Shown in pieces: positions 1 to 8,600 of a stretch of DNA of 14,850 bases. How positions within the stretch are numbered: the first letter of the stretch is position 1; each line of letters starts with the position of its first letter. The DNA comes from JBGTKH01 sp041744735 (GTDB taxonomy: Bacteria > Planctomycetota > Planctomycetia > Pirellulales > Pirellulaceae): the NCBI GenBank assembly GCA_041744735.1, contig JBGTKH010000332.1, positions 1 to 14,850 on the forward strand, given 5' to 3'. The notes under the pieces are model-generated. The model had not been told where the DNA came from, did no database searches, and saw nothing but the letters and a program-made list of their open reading frames with translations. Both the position numbers and the translations under genes were made by a program.

Positions 1-1
1 G

Positions 2-73
2 GCACTGCGCACGCTGGGCGCACGCGGCATCAACGTGATCCGCTGTGCGCTTCGCGAGCGCTGGCGGCACTAG
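2..73 (+). CDS. 3' end of an unidentified plus-strand gene (partial)
   Basis: An open frame enters from the left edge and ends at TAG (71-73), encoding about 23 residues that finish in the basic, aromatic stretch LRERWRH. Third codon positions are mostly G or C, as in real coding sequence of a GC-rich genome. It runs towards the BREX row, so it is convergent with brxL. Too little is present to name a family. It could also be a chance open frame. Confidence 0.25.
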   Translation, partial: ALRTLGARGINVIRCALRERWRH

Positions 74-84
74 ACCGCGATGGT

Positions 85-426
85 TTACAGGCTGCGCATG
101 AAGCGCACCTTGATGCGCCGACCGTGCGCAGCAGCGTACGCACTGGCGGCACTCAGCGACGGGAAGAACCAGATGCGCCCGTTGTGGCGCATCCGCATGG
201 CGCGGGCTTTCGCCCACGGTCCGGGATGTTCGTTGAAGGGTTCGTCGCCACTGTCATGCGCGGCGAGCGCTCTGCGCATCAGACAGCGTGGCAATGGACC
301 GCGGTAGCTGCGCGTATGTGTACGTTCACCGCCGACTGTTTTTTGCGAAATCCGATACGCAAGGCGATGGCGTGCGCCGAGTGGACAGCGCGCGAAGGGG
401 GTAGCCTGACCCCATCGCGCCGTCAT
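85..426 (-). CDS. Small hypothetical protein, doubtful (113 aa maximum)
   Basis: A minus-strand open frame downstream of brxL. Only the C-terminal half (from about residue 50, nucleotide 279) looks protein-like: HNGRIWFFPSLSAASAYAAA followed by a basic tail. That part has GC-rich third positions. The N-terminal half overlaps a strong hairpin (390-420) and is rich in Arg, Cys and Thr in a way typical of non-coding GC-rich DNA, so a start near 279 would be more likely than 426. No Shine-Dalgarno sequence is visible at either. I recognise no family. It could be the remnant of a longer gene cut off when the neighbouring BREX DNA arrived. Confidence 0.25.
   Translation of the reverse strand: MTARWGQATPFARCPLGARHRLAYRISQKTVGGERTHTRSYRGPLPRCLMRRALAAHDSGDEPFNEHPGPWAKARAMRMRHNGRIWFFPSLSAASAYAAAHGRRIKVRFMRSL
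390..420. terminator. Strong stem-loop downstream of brxL
   Basis: An 11-bp inverted repeat with one mismatch (GCGCGAAGGGG, 390-400, against CCCCATCGCGC, 410-420) encloses a 9-nt loop. It lies about 70 bp past the brxL stop and could end the BREX transcript. There is no T-run on either side, so it is not a classical intrinsic terminator. It could equally be a mobile-element end or a protein site. Confidence 0.35.
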
Positions 427-443
427 TCACCACTAGCTATCCC

Positions 444-483
444 GCCGAGATGTCACGATTGTCGATGAGCCGAGATGCCACGA
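444..483. repeat. Direct repeat, 15-bp units 25 bp apart
   Basis: The unit GCCGAGATGTCACGA (444-458) recurs as GCCGAGATGCCACGA (469-483), 14 of 15 identical, with a 25-bp period. It ends 7 bp before the brxL stop codon region. Short, regularly spaced direct repeats of this kind occur at the ends of some insertion sequences (for example the IS21 family, which has multiple terminal repeats) and at regulator-binding sites. No transposase is present, so this is at most a remnant. Confidence 0.4.
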
Positions 484-490
484 GTACACA

Positions 491-2545
491 CTAGTCTGCG
501 ATCGCCTTAATTAGAGCCTCGCGGGCGTCGTTGTAGTAAACGACCGTCACTTTTGTCGCTAAGTCGTCGGAAAGGCCGAAAAGCTGCTTCCGCGAGGAGA
601 CGGGCATCAGCACCACGGATGCACCCTTCTCGACGGAAAGTTCCACAACGTCGATCGCGTTGTGCAGCGGGTCAATGGAGCCGCCGAGGTTGATGCCGCC
701 GACCACAACAAGACCGCCGCGGAGGCTCTTGTTGATGAGGGCAGATGACAAGGCCATCAGCACCGCCATGCCGAGCGAACGACCGCCTTTGCTCGCATCG
801 AATGCACGAAGCTGGACGGCGAACTCGTGTTCGCGAGGGTTGCGGTCGCCGACGAGTTCACTGGCTCGCGAATATAGATTTGCTTCTGCGTACTTCACCG
901 ATTCCGTGAAGGCCGGGGGTGCAGGCCGGTTGAGAATTCGGACGCCGCTGCCGGGGTTCTCCGTAACCTCGATCCGGTAGAGGCCCGATCCTTCATCTTG
1001 ATCGCCGGGACTGATCGACCAAACCTGGCCTGGCGGAAGCGGATCGCGGGCGATGTGATCTTCGCTCTGGAGTTCCGGCGTGACGACAAACTTCTCGACG
1101 CCATCTTGGCCCAGCGTGTAACTGAATTGCGTGTTGCGAAACTCGGCACTGCCGATCCGCTTCTGTTGTTCCTTCACACGGCGTCGGCATTCGAGTGCCA
1201 ATCGTACCGCCCACTCCATGTCTTCATCGGGCACTTTTTCGTCAGGCGATGGATGGATCAGCTTCAACAAACCGCTAATCGTCTTGGACACCGCATTTTG
1301 ATCGCGACCGCTGAGGGCACCGCCAAATGTCACACGGTTTTGTAACTTCGATATCCGGCCTTGGCTTCGCAGCCGACTCCAACATTCGCTCAAAAAGTCC
1401 GACACCAGCCCGAAGTGATTCGTCTTGATCGCCTCGCTGATTTTGGGCACATCCCAGCCCGGCAAATAGCAATGGATGCGATCCATCAACGCCGTGTCGT
1501 TCCGCATTTCGGGCGGCATCGGACCGAACAGGTGGCCCACTCGCTGCTGATGCGCCACGTCCACGTCGAAGTTGCCGACCATTACGATGGAGCCGTAGGC
1601 CCGGATGCTCTCCTTGCCGCGGCTGAACTCGCCGGACTCCATGTAGCCCTTCATGATGTTGACGCCGTCCTTCTGATCGAAGGAGACGCCGGACACTTCA
1701 TCGAAGCACACCACGTCGTACTGGCAGACCAAACCACGCTGACCATTGTTGTTGTTCACGAACATCCGGGCCACGGTCGCCTTGCCGCCGCTGACCAGGT
1801 GGGAGTAGGGCGAAATTTGCTGAAACAGGTGACTCTTGCCGGTGCTGCGAGGACCAAGTTCCACCGAGTTGTAGTTGTTCTCGACGAACGGGATCATCCG
1901 CAGGATCATCGTGTCGCAATTTCGCTCCGTCATGCTCGACGGCTCCAGACCGACACTGCGGAGCAAGAACTGTTTCCACTCGGCAGTCGTGAACCGGCGG
2001 CGTCCTTCGTACATCGAGTCCAGCACTTCGCGTTTGCTGAGTTGAATGGGACGCAGGGCCTCGATGGAGAACGGCCTGCCGTTTTTCTCCTCGGCGATCA
2101 CGGCGTCGTAGCGCAAATCGACCTCGGCGTAGAAGCCACCCGTTAACATCCGCTCGTTGTCATGAACCAGGTGATCGCCAATGCACACGTCCTTCAATTG
2201 CAGGCTCGGCAACGTGGCCAGGAAAGAATTGGTCTTCGTGTCGAGACGGGCTGAGATGATGTCGATGATCTTGACCACACCACTCTCGCGCGCACGGGCT
2301 TTGAACAGTTCTTCTTCCCCGCTACGAACGGCACGATCCCGCAGTTGCCGCTCGACGATTTGCAACCCTTCCTCTATCTCCTCCTCGTTGATGGAGGCAC
2401 AATAGCGGCCCAGCAGGAACTCGCAGACGTAGGTTGGCACCGGGTACTGGCGAGCGAACTTTCTCACCAAGTCTTTGCGGACGATGTACCCATCAAACGC
2501 CTCGGCGGCGATTCGGTCCAGTTGATCGAGTTCCATTGCGGCCAT
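491..2545 (-). CDS. brxL: BrxL, Lon-like AAA+ ATPase of type 1 BREX
   Basis: A 684-residue protein, the last gene of the BREX row and the signature of type 1. In the family BrxL is a DNA-associated AAA+ ring ATPase with a C-terminal Lon-like fold, needed for phage restriction but not for host methylation. A Walker A motif is visible at about 231-238 (GPRSTGKS) and a Walker B at about 277-283 (VVCFDE). The C-terminal third has the Lon-like fold with GGRSLGMAV, where Ser590 is the candidate nucleophile, and a candidate Lys640 in EKGASVV. The ATG at 2545 directly abuts the pglZ TAA, and GGGAGGA just upstream, inside the end of pglZ, serves as Shine-Dalgarno. An internal Met at residue 4 is a less likely start. 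The gene is intact and free of the heptad repeats found in pglX. Confidence 0.93.
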   Translation of the reverse strand: MAAMELDQLDRIAAEAFDGYIVRKDLVRKFARQYPVPTYVCEFLLGRYCASINEEEIEEGLQIVERQLRDRAVRSGEEELFKARARESGVVKIIDIISARLDTKTNSFLATLPSLQLKDVCIGDHLVHDNERMLTGGFYAEVDLRYDAVIAEEKNGRPFSIEALRPIQLSKREVLDSMYEGRRRFTTAEWKQFLLRSVGLEPSSMTERNCDTMILRMIPFVENNYNSVELGPRSTGKSHLFQQISPYSHLVSGGKATVARMFVNNNNGQRGLVCQYDVVCFDEVSGVSFDQKDGVNIMKGYMESGEFSRGKESIRAYGSIVMVGNFDVDVAHQQRVGHLFGPMPPEMRNDTALMDRIHCYLPGWDVPKISEAIKTNHFGLVSDFLSECWSRLRSQGRISKLQNRVTFGGALSGRDQNAVSKTISGLLKLIHPSPDEKVPDEDMEWAVRLALECRRRVKEQQKRIGSAEFRNTQFSYTLGQDGVEKFVVTPELQSEDHIARDPLPPGQVWSISPGDQDEGSGLYRIEVTENPGSGVRILNRPAPPAFTESVKYAEANLYSRASELVGDRNPREHEFAVQLRAFDASKGGRSLGMAVLMALSSALINKSLRGGLVVVGGINLGGSIDPLHNAIDVVELSVEKGASVVLMPVSSRKQLFGLSDDLATKVTVVYYNDAREALIKAIAD

Positions 2546-4897
2546 TTATCCTCCCACCGTCACCGGGGTCTTCTCGATGACGTTTCCCGTCGGGTCGAGC
2601 AATACCAGCATCGCGGCACTACCTTCGCGCGAGTCTTTGTCGGCCTTCACCACCAGCGACACCGTGCCATCTTTTTCAACCGACTTGATTGCCTGAGCCA
2701 ATGTGGTCGTCGGGTCCGCAGCTTTATCTCGCAGGTCTACCTTGCAGCCGTCGAACCGGCCATCCACCTTAATCTTGCACCGCAGTCCACTCCATTTATA
2801 AGACTCAACTCGCGCAGTCACGACAGGCTGAGTACCGGCCTCAATGGAGAATTGCGGGACGAGACATTCCTGCAAGCTTAAACCGCCGTGACTGTATTCC
2901 TTGCCCGCGATAAAGCAGTCGATGCCAGGCGGGCAGGCGATCCGCACGTCTTCTGCCCAGAACCAGGAGAAGCAGGGCAATGCCACCGTGGCCGACGACT
3001 TCACGACCGCACATCGCCCCCAACGTGTTGCCGTCAGGTACTTGGGCAGGTCGGTCTTTGGCAAGCCTTTGGGCAAGAGCAACCAGCCGTGGTCGGTGAC
3101 GATGCGAATTTCTCGCCAGCCCGCCGCCAGAAGTGCTTCGACACGATGCACTAGGCTCGCGATCAGTTCGGGAATGCGACGGGCCAGACCGATGCCTTCC
3201 TCGTGTCCAGTTTTGTCCAAGTTGCCGAACTCGGTCCAGGCCCGGCCTTTCGACTCACCGAGGTCGCCGGGACCGAGGATTTGATAGCCGTCGTCTTCGA
3301 GCAACTTGCGGAAGCGATCAATCGTCAGGTCTTTATCGTCCAGGGCAACGCACGGGCGGAACTCCTCGCCCGCGATCGTGCCCTTTATTTTGCCGGCCAC
3401 CGGCGAAACGGCGGGCTTGGAAGTCGGCGTGACCGATGGCAGAGCAACGAACTGATGTTGAACGTGCAGCGGTCCTAGCTTGGCTTCAAGAGCCGCCCGG
3501 AGCTTTTGCCCCACGTCGTACCGCAAGCCATCAGCGAAGAACACACAGGTGCCGTTGGGAACTTCGGCCAGTCGCGGCAGGTCGCGGCCAGGAAGCGGCT
3601 GCTGGGTTGCTCGCTGCTGGAACAACTCGGCGGCGTCTCGTAGCCAGGGCTTGTAGACGTTGGCGACAGCTTCGCACACGGCCGCGCGATCTTGCGGGTG
3701 TGTCAGCAGAGCCAGAGAATCCAACACCGCGGCGTCGGCCTGCCAGCCTCCCTCGGTGTAGACCTTCACCATGTCGGCGGTCGTGGCTCCGGTGAGCGGC
3801 GTCTGCGTGACTTCGGCGAGCTTGGCCAGGTGTTGCAAAGCGTTAGCCAGCGGAGCCATGTTCAGCCTCGCCCAAACCCACTCCCGCCGATGCTTGTGGT
3901 CCTTCTCCAGTTCGAGCAGCGTCTTGCGTGCTTCGGCGACCGGCAACGATCCCACGTCCAACAACGCCTGTCGCAGCGTTGCCTCCTCGATCTCGTTGTC
4001 CTGCGGCCAAGACTCTTCGGCCTGGTTGAAGAGGGTGTCTCCCTTCGGCTTCGGTTTAGCTCGGCGAAGTTGTTCGATCAGGCCAGCGTATCGGCTCGGT
4101 GCCGTCGCGAATCGCTTCCAAGCTGTCTTCCATGCGTGCTTGGTTTGCAGCCCCAGATACTCGGCACCGACAAGCGGGCCATCACGTAGCGGATCGAAAC
4201 CGTAATTCTTATGGGCATCGCTGCACATGGCCTCCCAGCGGTCTGTCTCCCAGCGTTGGCGAGTCCCCTCTGGGTCCGACAGCCAAGTGAGCAAGTCATC
4301 CACCGGATCATCGCTGATGAGCAGATGGAAATAGTTGCTGTTGAGTTCACCGCCCGCGGACTTGGCTGCCAGATCGGCGACCGGCACATCGACAATCTTT
4401 TCGACGGCTCGCCGCATCGAAGTCGCCGTGGCTTGGTCCTTGGCGATCTTCAGTTGCAGCCCGCCGTGGTTGGTCTGGAGATACGCCGTGATGGTCCAGT
4501 CCTTGCCGTTGTACTGCGACCAAAAAACACCGCGAAACTGCAACTCGAAAAGTGGCCTGAGTTCGCTTGGACAGTCTTCGGGATGCCGAAACAAAGATCG
4601 GCTGACTCCGGGCAGGTAAATGATCGGCACCGTACCGCGCGTCCAGGTGATGTCGGGCACTTCGCCCGCGAGGACGCAGCGCAGCCAGATGGCCGGGCCG
4701 GTGCGGTTCGCCATGTCATAAGGACCGAACACGAGAAAATGCGGCAGAGTCACGCGAAGTCGGGGTGCGAGCCGTTCCCATTCGCGCTTCTCATCCGGCC
4801 AAAGGATGGCGGCGGGTGGCACGGTGTCATCGCGGTTGAAGTCCGCGGCTTTCTGGAGCGAAGCCACCAAATGGTCGAACACCGTATTGGATTGCAT
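2546..4897 (-). CDS. pglZ: PglZ, alkaline-phosphatase-superfamily BREX protein
   Basis: PglZ is a conserved BREX protein with an alkaline-phosphatase-type metal-binding core. It works with PglX, and in other systems loss of PglZ abolishes protection and often methylation. Numbering from the farthest upstream start (GTG 4954), the core motifs are FFADGLRYD (Asp475), the Thr/Ser-rich VTPTSKPAVSP soon after, VTDHGW (Asp621, His622) and YSHGG (His689). Three starts are possible: GTG 4954, which overlaps the vapC stop, ATG 4939, and ATG 4897. I chose 4897 because protein resembling the family begins there (QSNTVFDHLVASLQKAADFN). The 14-19 residues upstream would be encoded by an interspersed-type repeat (4898-4937). 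No strong Shine-Dalgarno is seen for 4897, while GGTGA stands upstream of 4939. The gene ends in TAA immediately before the brxL ATG. Confidence 0.92.
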   Translation of the reverse strand: MQSNTVFDHLVASLQKAADFNRDDTVPPAAILWPDEKREWERLAPRLRVTLPHFLVFGPYDMANRTGPAIWLRCVLAGEVPDITWTRGTVPIIYLPGVSRSLFRHPEDCPSELRPLFELQFRGVFWSQYNGKDWTITAYLQTNHGGLQLKIAKDQATATSMRRAVEKIVDVPVADLAAKSAGGELNSNYFHLLISDDPVDDLLTWLSDPEGTRQRWETDRWEAMCSDAHKNYGFDPLRDGPLVGAEYLGLQTKHAWKTAWKRFATAPSRYAGLIEQLRRAKPKPKGDTLFNQAEESWPQDNEIEEATLRQALLDVGSLPVAEARKTLLELEKDHKHRREWVWARLNMAPLANALQHLAKLAEVTQTPLTGATTADMVKVYTEGGWQADAAVLDSLALLTHPQDRAAVCEAVANVYKPWLRDAAELFQQRATQQPLPGRDLPRLAEVPNGTCVFFADGLRYDVGQKLRAALEAKLGPLHVQHQFVALPSVTPTSKPAVSPVAGKIKGTIAGEEFRPCVALDDKDLTIDRFRKLLEDDGYQILGPGDLGESKGRAWTEFGNLDKTGHEEGIGLARRIPELIASLVHRVEALLAAGWREIRIVTDHGWLLLPKGLPKTDLPKYLTATRWGRCAVVKSSATVALPCFSWFWAEDVRIACPPGIDCFIAGKEYSHGGLSLQECLVPQFSIEAGTQPVVTARVESYKWSGLRCKIKVDGRFDGCKVDLRDKAADPTTTLAQAIKSVEKDGTVSLVVKADKDSREGSAAMLVLLDPTGNVIEKTPVTVGG

Positions 4898-4937
4898 TGA
4901 ATCAACCACGGATGAAACATGGATAAAATCAACGGGC
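4898..4937. repeat. Interspersed-type repeat at the pglZ 5' end
   Basis: The stretch contains an imperfect 11-bp tandem, CACGGATGAAA (4907-4917) followed by CATGGATAAAA (4918-4928), 9 of 11 identical. From memory, CACGGATGAACACGGATAA-type sequences are scattered in many copies through planctomycete and other environmental genomes. Here it fills the gap between the vapC stop and the core of pglZ and is open in the pglZ frame, giving the peptide VDFIHVSSVVDS. Confidence 0.5.
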
Positions 4938-4947
4938 ATCGGTAAGT

Positions 4948-5337
4948 TCACCACAATCGCTGTATCGGATACGCGTCAAAGACAGCATCGCAGCTCACGA
5001 CGTTAATTCCTTCGACCATCGCCTGGGCGATAATCAGCCGGTCGAATGGGTCGCGGTGATGCAACGGCAACGTTGTCAAGACGGCCGTATGATTCGGTTC
5101 CACTGGCAGAATGACGAAGCCGTTACCATCGATTGCTCTCGCCATGAAATCTTCGTAAGGCTTCGGCAGGGCATACTTGCCGAGACGGATTTTGATCGCG
5201 ATTTCCCAATAGCTCGCGGGACTGACGCACTTTTCGTTGGCGGTATCGTCGATCAAGGCCCGCGCTGTGGCGCTGAGCCGTGCATCTCCGAGGTTGAACC
5301 AAAGAAACGTGTGGGTGTCGAGCAGCAGCTTCATCAC
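4948..5337 (-). CDS. vapC: VapC-like PIN-domain toxin
   Basis: A 129-residue PIN-domain protein, a predicted Mg-dependent ribonuclease toxin of a type II toxin-antitoxin pair. The N-terminus KLLLDTHTFLWF carries the first acidic residue (Asp7). Others fit at Glu45 (SYWEIAIKI), Asp96/Asp99 (RDPFDRLIIAQA) and Asp117 (VSCDAVFDAY), so the acidic site looks complete. The start is either GTG 5337, with a 4-bp overlap with the antitoxin stop, or ATG 5334 one codon later, which shares one base in a TGATG junction. Both imply translational coupling to the antitoxin. It lies within the BREX row between pglX and pglZ and is not a core BREX component. The stop is TGA, 4948-4950. Confidence 0.88.
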   Translation of the reverse strand: MMKLLLDTHTFLWFNLGDARLSATARALIDDTANEKCVSPASYWEIAIKIRLGKYALPKPYEDFMARAIDGNGFVILPVEPNHTAVLTTLPLHHRDPFDRLIIAQAMVEGINVVSCDAVFDAYPIQRLW

Positions 5338-5561
5338 ATGTACTCTGCGAAGTCATTCAGGTGTTCGTCATCGTCGGCGATGATCTCTAACATGCCTTTG
5401 CACGCGCCGAATTGAGGCTTTGGCTTCGCTTTCACAGCGGGACGCAGTTCAGCCACAGGCTGATTATTCTGAACGATGACTACCTGATCGCCTGGGGCCA
5501 GCTTGGCAATCAACTCCGGCAGACTGGCTTGAGCCTCTTCCAGCGTGATCGTCGTGGACAT
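5334..5561 (-). CDS. Phd/YefM-type antitoxin
   Basis: A 75-residue protein beginning STTITLEEAQASLPELIAKL, followed by GDQVVIVQNNQPVAELRP, the usual N-terminal DNA-binding fold of Phd/YefM antitoxins. The acidic C-terminal tail (ADDDEHLNDFAEYM) would be the toxin-wrapping segment. It sits immediately upstream of, and overlaps, the PIN toxin. Antitoxins of this type bind their own promoter and neutralise the toxin. The start ATG at 5561 is decided by a near-perfect Shine-Dalgarno, AAGGAGGTG (5575-5567), 5 nt away. It is by far the strongest ribosome site I noticed in the window, which fits the need for antitoxin excess. Confidence 0.88.
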   Translation of the reverse strand: MSTTITLEEAQASLPELIAKLAPGDQVVIVQNNQPVAELRPAVKAKPKPQFGACKGMLEIIADDDEHLNDFAEYM

Positions 5562-5566
5562 TTACG

Positions 5567-5575
5567 CACCTCCTT
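5567..5575 (-). promoter_or_regulatory. Strong Shine-Dalgarno of the antitoxin
   Basis: AAGGAGGTG lies 5 nt before the ATG of the antitoxin. The 77-bp gap between pglX and this gene could also hold a promoter for the toxin-antitoxin pair: TAGAAT on the minus strand near 5615 resembles a -10 box, but I see no convincing -35. Confidence 0.7.
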
Positions 5576-5638
5576 CTTGAAATCGCTTTTCGACCGGTGA
5601 CTCGATCCGACTCTATTCTACACGTAACGCGGAGAGTC

Positions 5639-8600
5639 CTAAACCTTCTGATCCCGCGCCGCCTGCTTCTCGGCGTTCGTCAAGTGAACGTCATTCACGC
5701 GGTTGCCGGTGAATTCTTTCCCGTTCCAGAACCACGGGTACTCGGCTTTCTTTCTCTCCGGCTCCTTGCCGCGATCCTTGCTCCATTTGATGTTCGGATT
5801 CTTGCGCAGGATGCCGGCTTCCATGAACGGACGGATGTTCATGCGCACGCCGTCGTTCAGATCGGGGTGCCAGCCGATGGCTTGTTCGGCGAGCGGTTTC
5901 CAGCGGACGAAGATGTCGTAGGGCGGCTCGCCGGTGAGGATCAGTTTCAGTTTGTCCGAGAGCGCTTGAGCGGCGGCCAATCGCAGGTCGGCGCCGGTCT
6001 GGCCGGTTTTGGCCCCGGCGGCTTGGGCGGTGATCCAGTCTTGCAGGTACGAGTAGGTCAGGTTCTCCAGCGCCTTGTGATTGAGCTGGTGGTAGTTTAC
6101 CAGACAGGCGAAGCCGTCTTTGCGTCCATCCCAAATGTGCCAGATGAACGGCCGGTTGTGGAACAGTTTGCAGTGCTGCACGAAAAATTCATTGCGGAGC
6201 CAGGAATCGGTTGTCAGTTGTCCGTTGTCAGTTTTCAGTTCTTTCATGTCTGACAACCGACAACCGGCAACTGACAACAACTCATGCAGTCGTTCGGCGG
6301 CGGGAGGTTCGCCGCGCACGGACGAGATGGGAACAAGTCCGTCGCGGTCGGCCAGCGGCAGCAATTCGTCGCAGCGCTGTACCAACTCCCGCGCCCGTCG
6401 GCTCAGCCGCATCGGAGCAGTTGACAGTTGTCGGTTGCCGGTTGTCGGTGATTCTTCCGCTGACAACTGACAACCGACAACTGACAACTCCGCTGGCCAG
6501 CGGTAGCCCAAGAGCCGCGCGACGGCGACTTGCAGCGGTGCGGTGGACGACTCCGGCCGCCCGTGAAACAGCCACTGCGTCGGATCATCGCTCTCCGGCT
6601 CCGGCAATCCGTCCGGATATTTTTCCGCCGCGACTTGCTGCCAGCGCTCGAGATCGAATGGGATTTTGGTCACGTAACCGTTATCGATGCTCAGCTTCTG
6701 ATTCGCTTCTCGAATCTGGTTCTCAAATTCTCCCGCTTCGGCAAACGCCCAGACAGCTGAGAGAAGCGATTCCGACTTGGCTACGACGACGGGGGCCGTA
6801 TTTGTGAACGCGCAGCCCATGTATCGTACGAACCTGAGTCTCCCAGTCTGCGACATTGCTAACCCATGCTTTCCCCACGCCTCGCGCCCCCGGATCGTTG
6901 CGTACTTGAACGAGTCGCTCAGTATTTGCTTCCTCACGAAGTACTCGCATCCACCAAAGGCGGCGGCGATCTCAGGGGCACTCTGCAAGTATGTAAATTC
7001 CTCGCCGCCAGCATGCTCCCAGAAGTTGATGACAAACTGAGGGTTGTCTCCCGTTGAGATACCCTGGTAGCAAGACGCAAATTCTCCAAGCAGCGTTTCC
7101 AAAGTTACAGCATTTAGTTTGATCGCCGCATCCGGATTCTTGAGTTGGTTGGATTGTGGGATGAGCATGATTTCTACTGGAAGGTCGCCGCGAAGCATCG
7201 CGGCTTTCGCAGCCTGCTGCTTGTCGGTGCTCACGTCGATACCCATCATTGCCTGGACAGCCGAAGGTTGCCAATGACTGAGCATGACTAACGCGGTCGT
7301 GGCTGCCCACCAGTTCATGTCCTGAAACGCATTTCGCCCCAGTCGAGCAGCGCCGTTCCACGTAAAGTGCTTCAACAGGTCCTTACGCAATCGCGTGTAC
7401 GTCGTCAGGAACAGCCAGTTTTGCGGCGTTACCAGCGCCGACGTGCCATTCTTCGCGCAGAACTCCAGGCAACGCTCAACGAAGGCGGTGGCGAGGTCGG
7501 CTTTGCTGTTCGGGTAATGCTGTTGGAGATGTTGCTTGAGCGTGTCGTCCTGCTTGCCGCGGCCGAGGTACGGGACGTTGGTGATCACCAACGTGTACTC
7601 CCCAGCCAGCAGTTCGGCCGCCTTGACCATGCCGGCGGCGGCGACCGCTCGTTCGTGCGCGTCGTCGTCCGACTGCTCGGCCGTGAGCGCGGCGCTCAGG
7701 TATGGCTTCAGCGTCTCGTAATCGGCGGTGATCAGGTCCGCCGAGAGTTGGTTCGGATCGATCAGCGAGCCGAGCGTCGGCGCGTCGGAGAACAGCGCGT
7801 GCAAATTCCGCAAGCCGTTCAAGATCGGCTCGCGCGACAGCACATTCATCTTGCGTCCCGATTGCTCGGCCAGCGTCAACCACTCCTCCTCCGACGCCTG
7901 CGGCCCGATCCCCGTACAGGCAATGTTCAACGGCGGAAGTTCGCGATAGCCCAGAGCAGTTGTCAGTTGGTGGTTGTCAGTTGTCAGTGAAGAACTCTGG
8001 CCGACAACTGACAACTGACAACTGTCAACTTCTTCCCACTTCCACGCCGCCACGGCCAAAGCGAACGCCGCGATCTGCGTGCAGCGTGGGTCGAGTTCCA
8101 AGCCAAACAAGTTCTCACGCAATACGGCATCGCACGCCTCGCGAGCCGACATCCCTTCCTCGTGCATCCGCAACGGCACGAGCAGATTCAACGCCGCCAC
8201 CAAAAAATGCCCGCTGCCGCAACACGGGTCGAGCAGCGTGAAGTCCTTGAGCGACTTCGGCCAACCCTCGAAGGTGCCGGCGGCGGGACGAAATGAGTTG
8301 TCAGTTGTCGGTTGTCGGTTGTTAGAAAGAGAAACGTCTTTATCAGTCGTCGCTGACAACTGAGAACTGACAACTGGCAACTGCGAGCTGTCAGTTCGGA
8401 CGAACCGCAAATACTCCCAGTTGACGCCCGGAACCGCCACTGCACGGCGTGCTTCTTCTTCACTAGCAACTGACAACTGACAACCGACAACTCCCCCCGC
8501 TTCTTCTTCGTTCTTCGCTGACAACTGACAACCGGCAACTGACAACTGCCTTCCAAACCACCACGCACCGAGCGTGTTGTGCAGCAGAAACTGCACCATG

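Noticed and set aside
1361..2146. A 261-codon plus-strand open frame opposite brxL
   Set aside because: It is antisense to the ATPase domain of brxL, whose motifs and frame are unambiguous, and its His/Val/Asp-rich product is typical of a shadow frame.
4211..4900. A 229-codon plus-strand open frame opposite pglZ
   Set aside because: Antisense shadow; no domain and no ribosome site.
6211..6807. Plus-strand open frame starting MSVVRCQFSVL opposite pglX
   Set aside because: The heptad repeat lacks stops on this strand, which creates spurious open frames; the rest is an antisense shadow of pglX.
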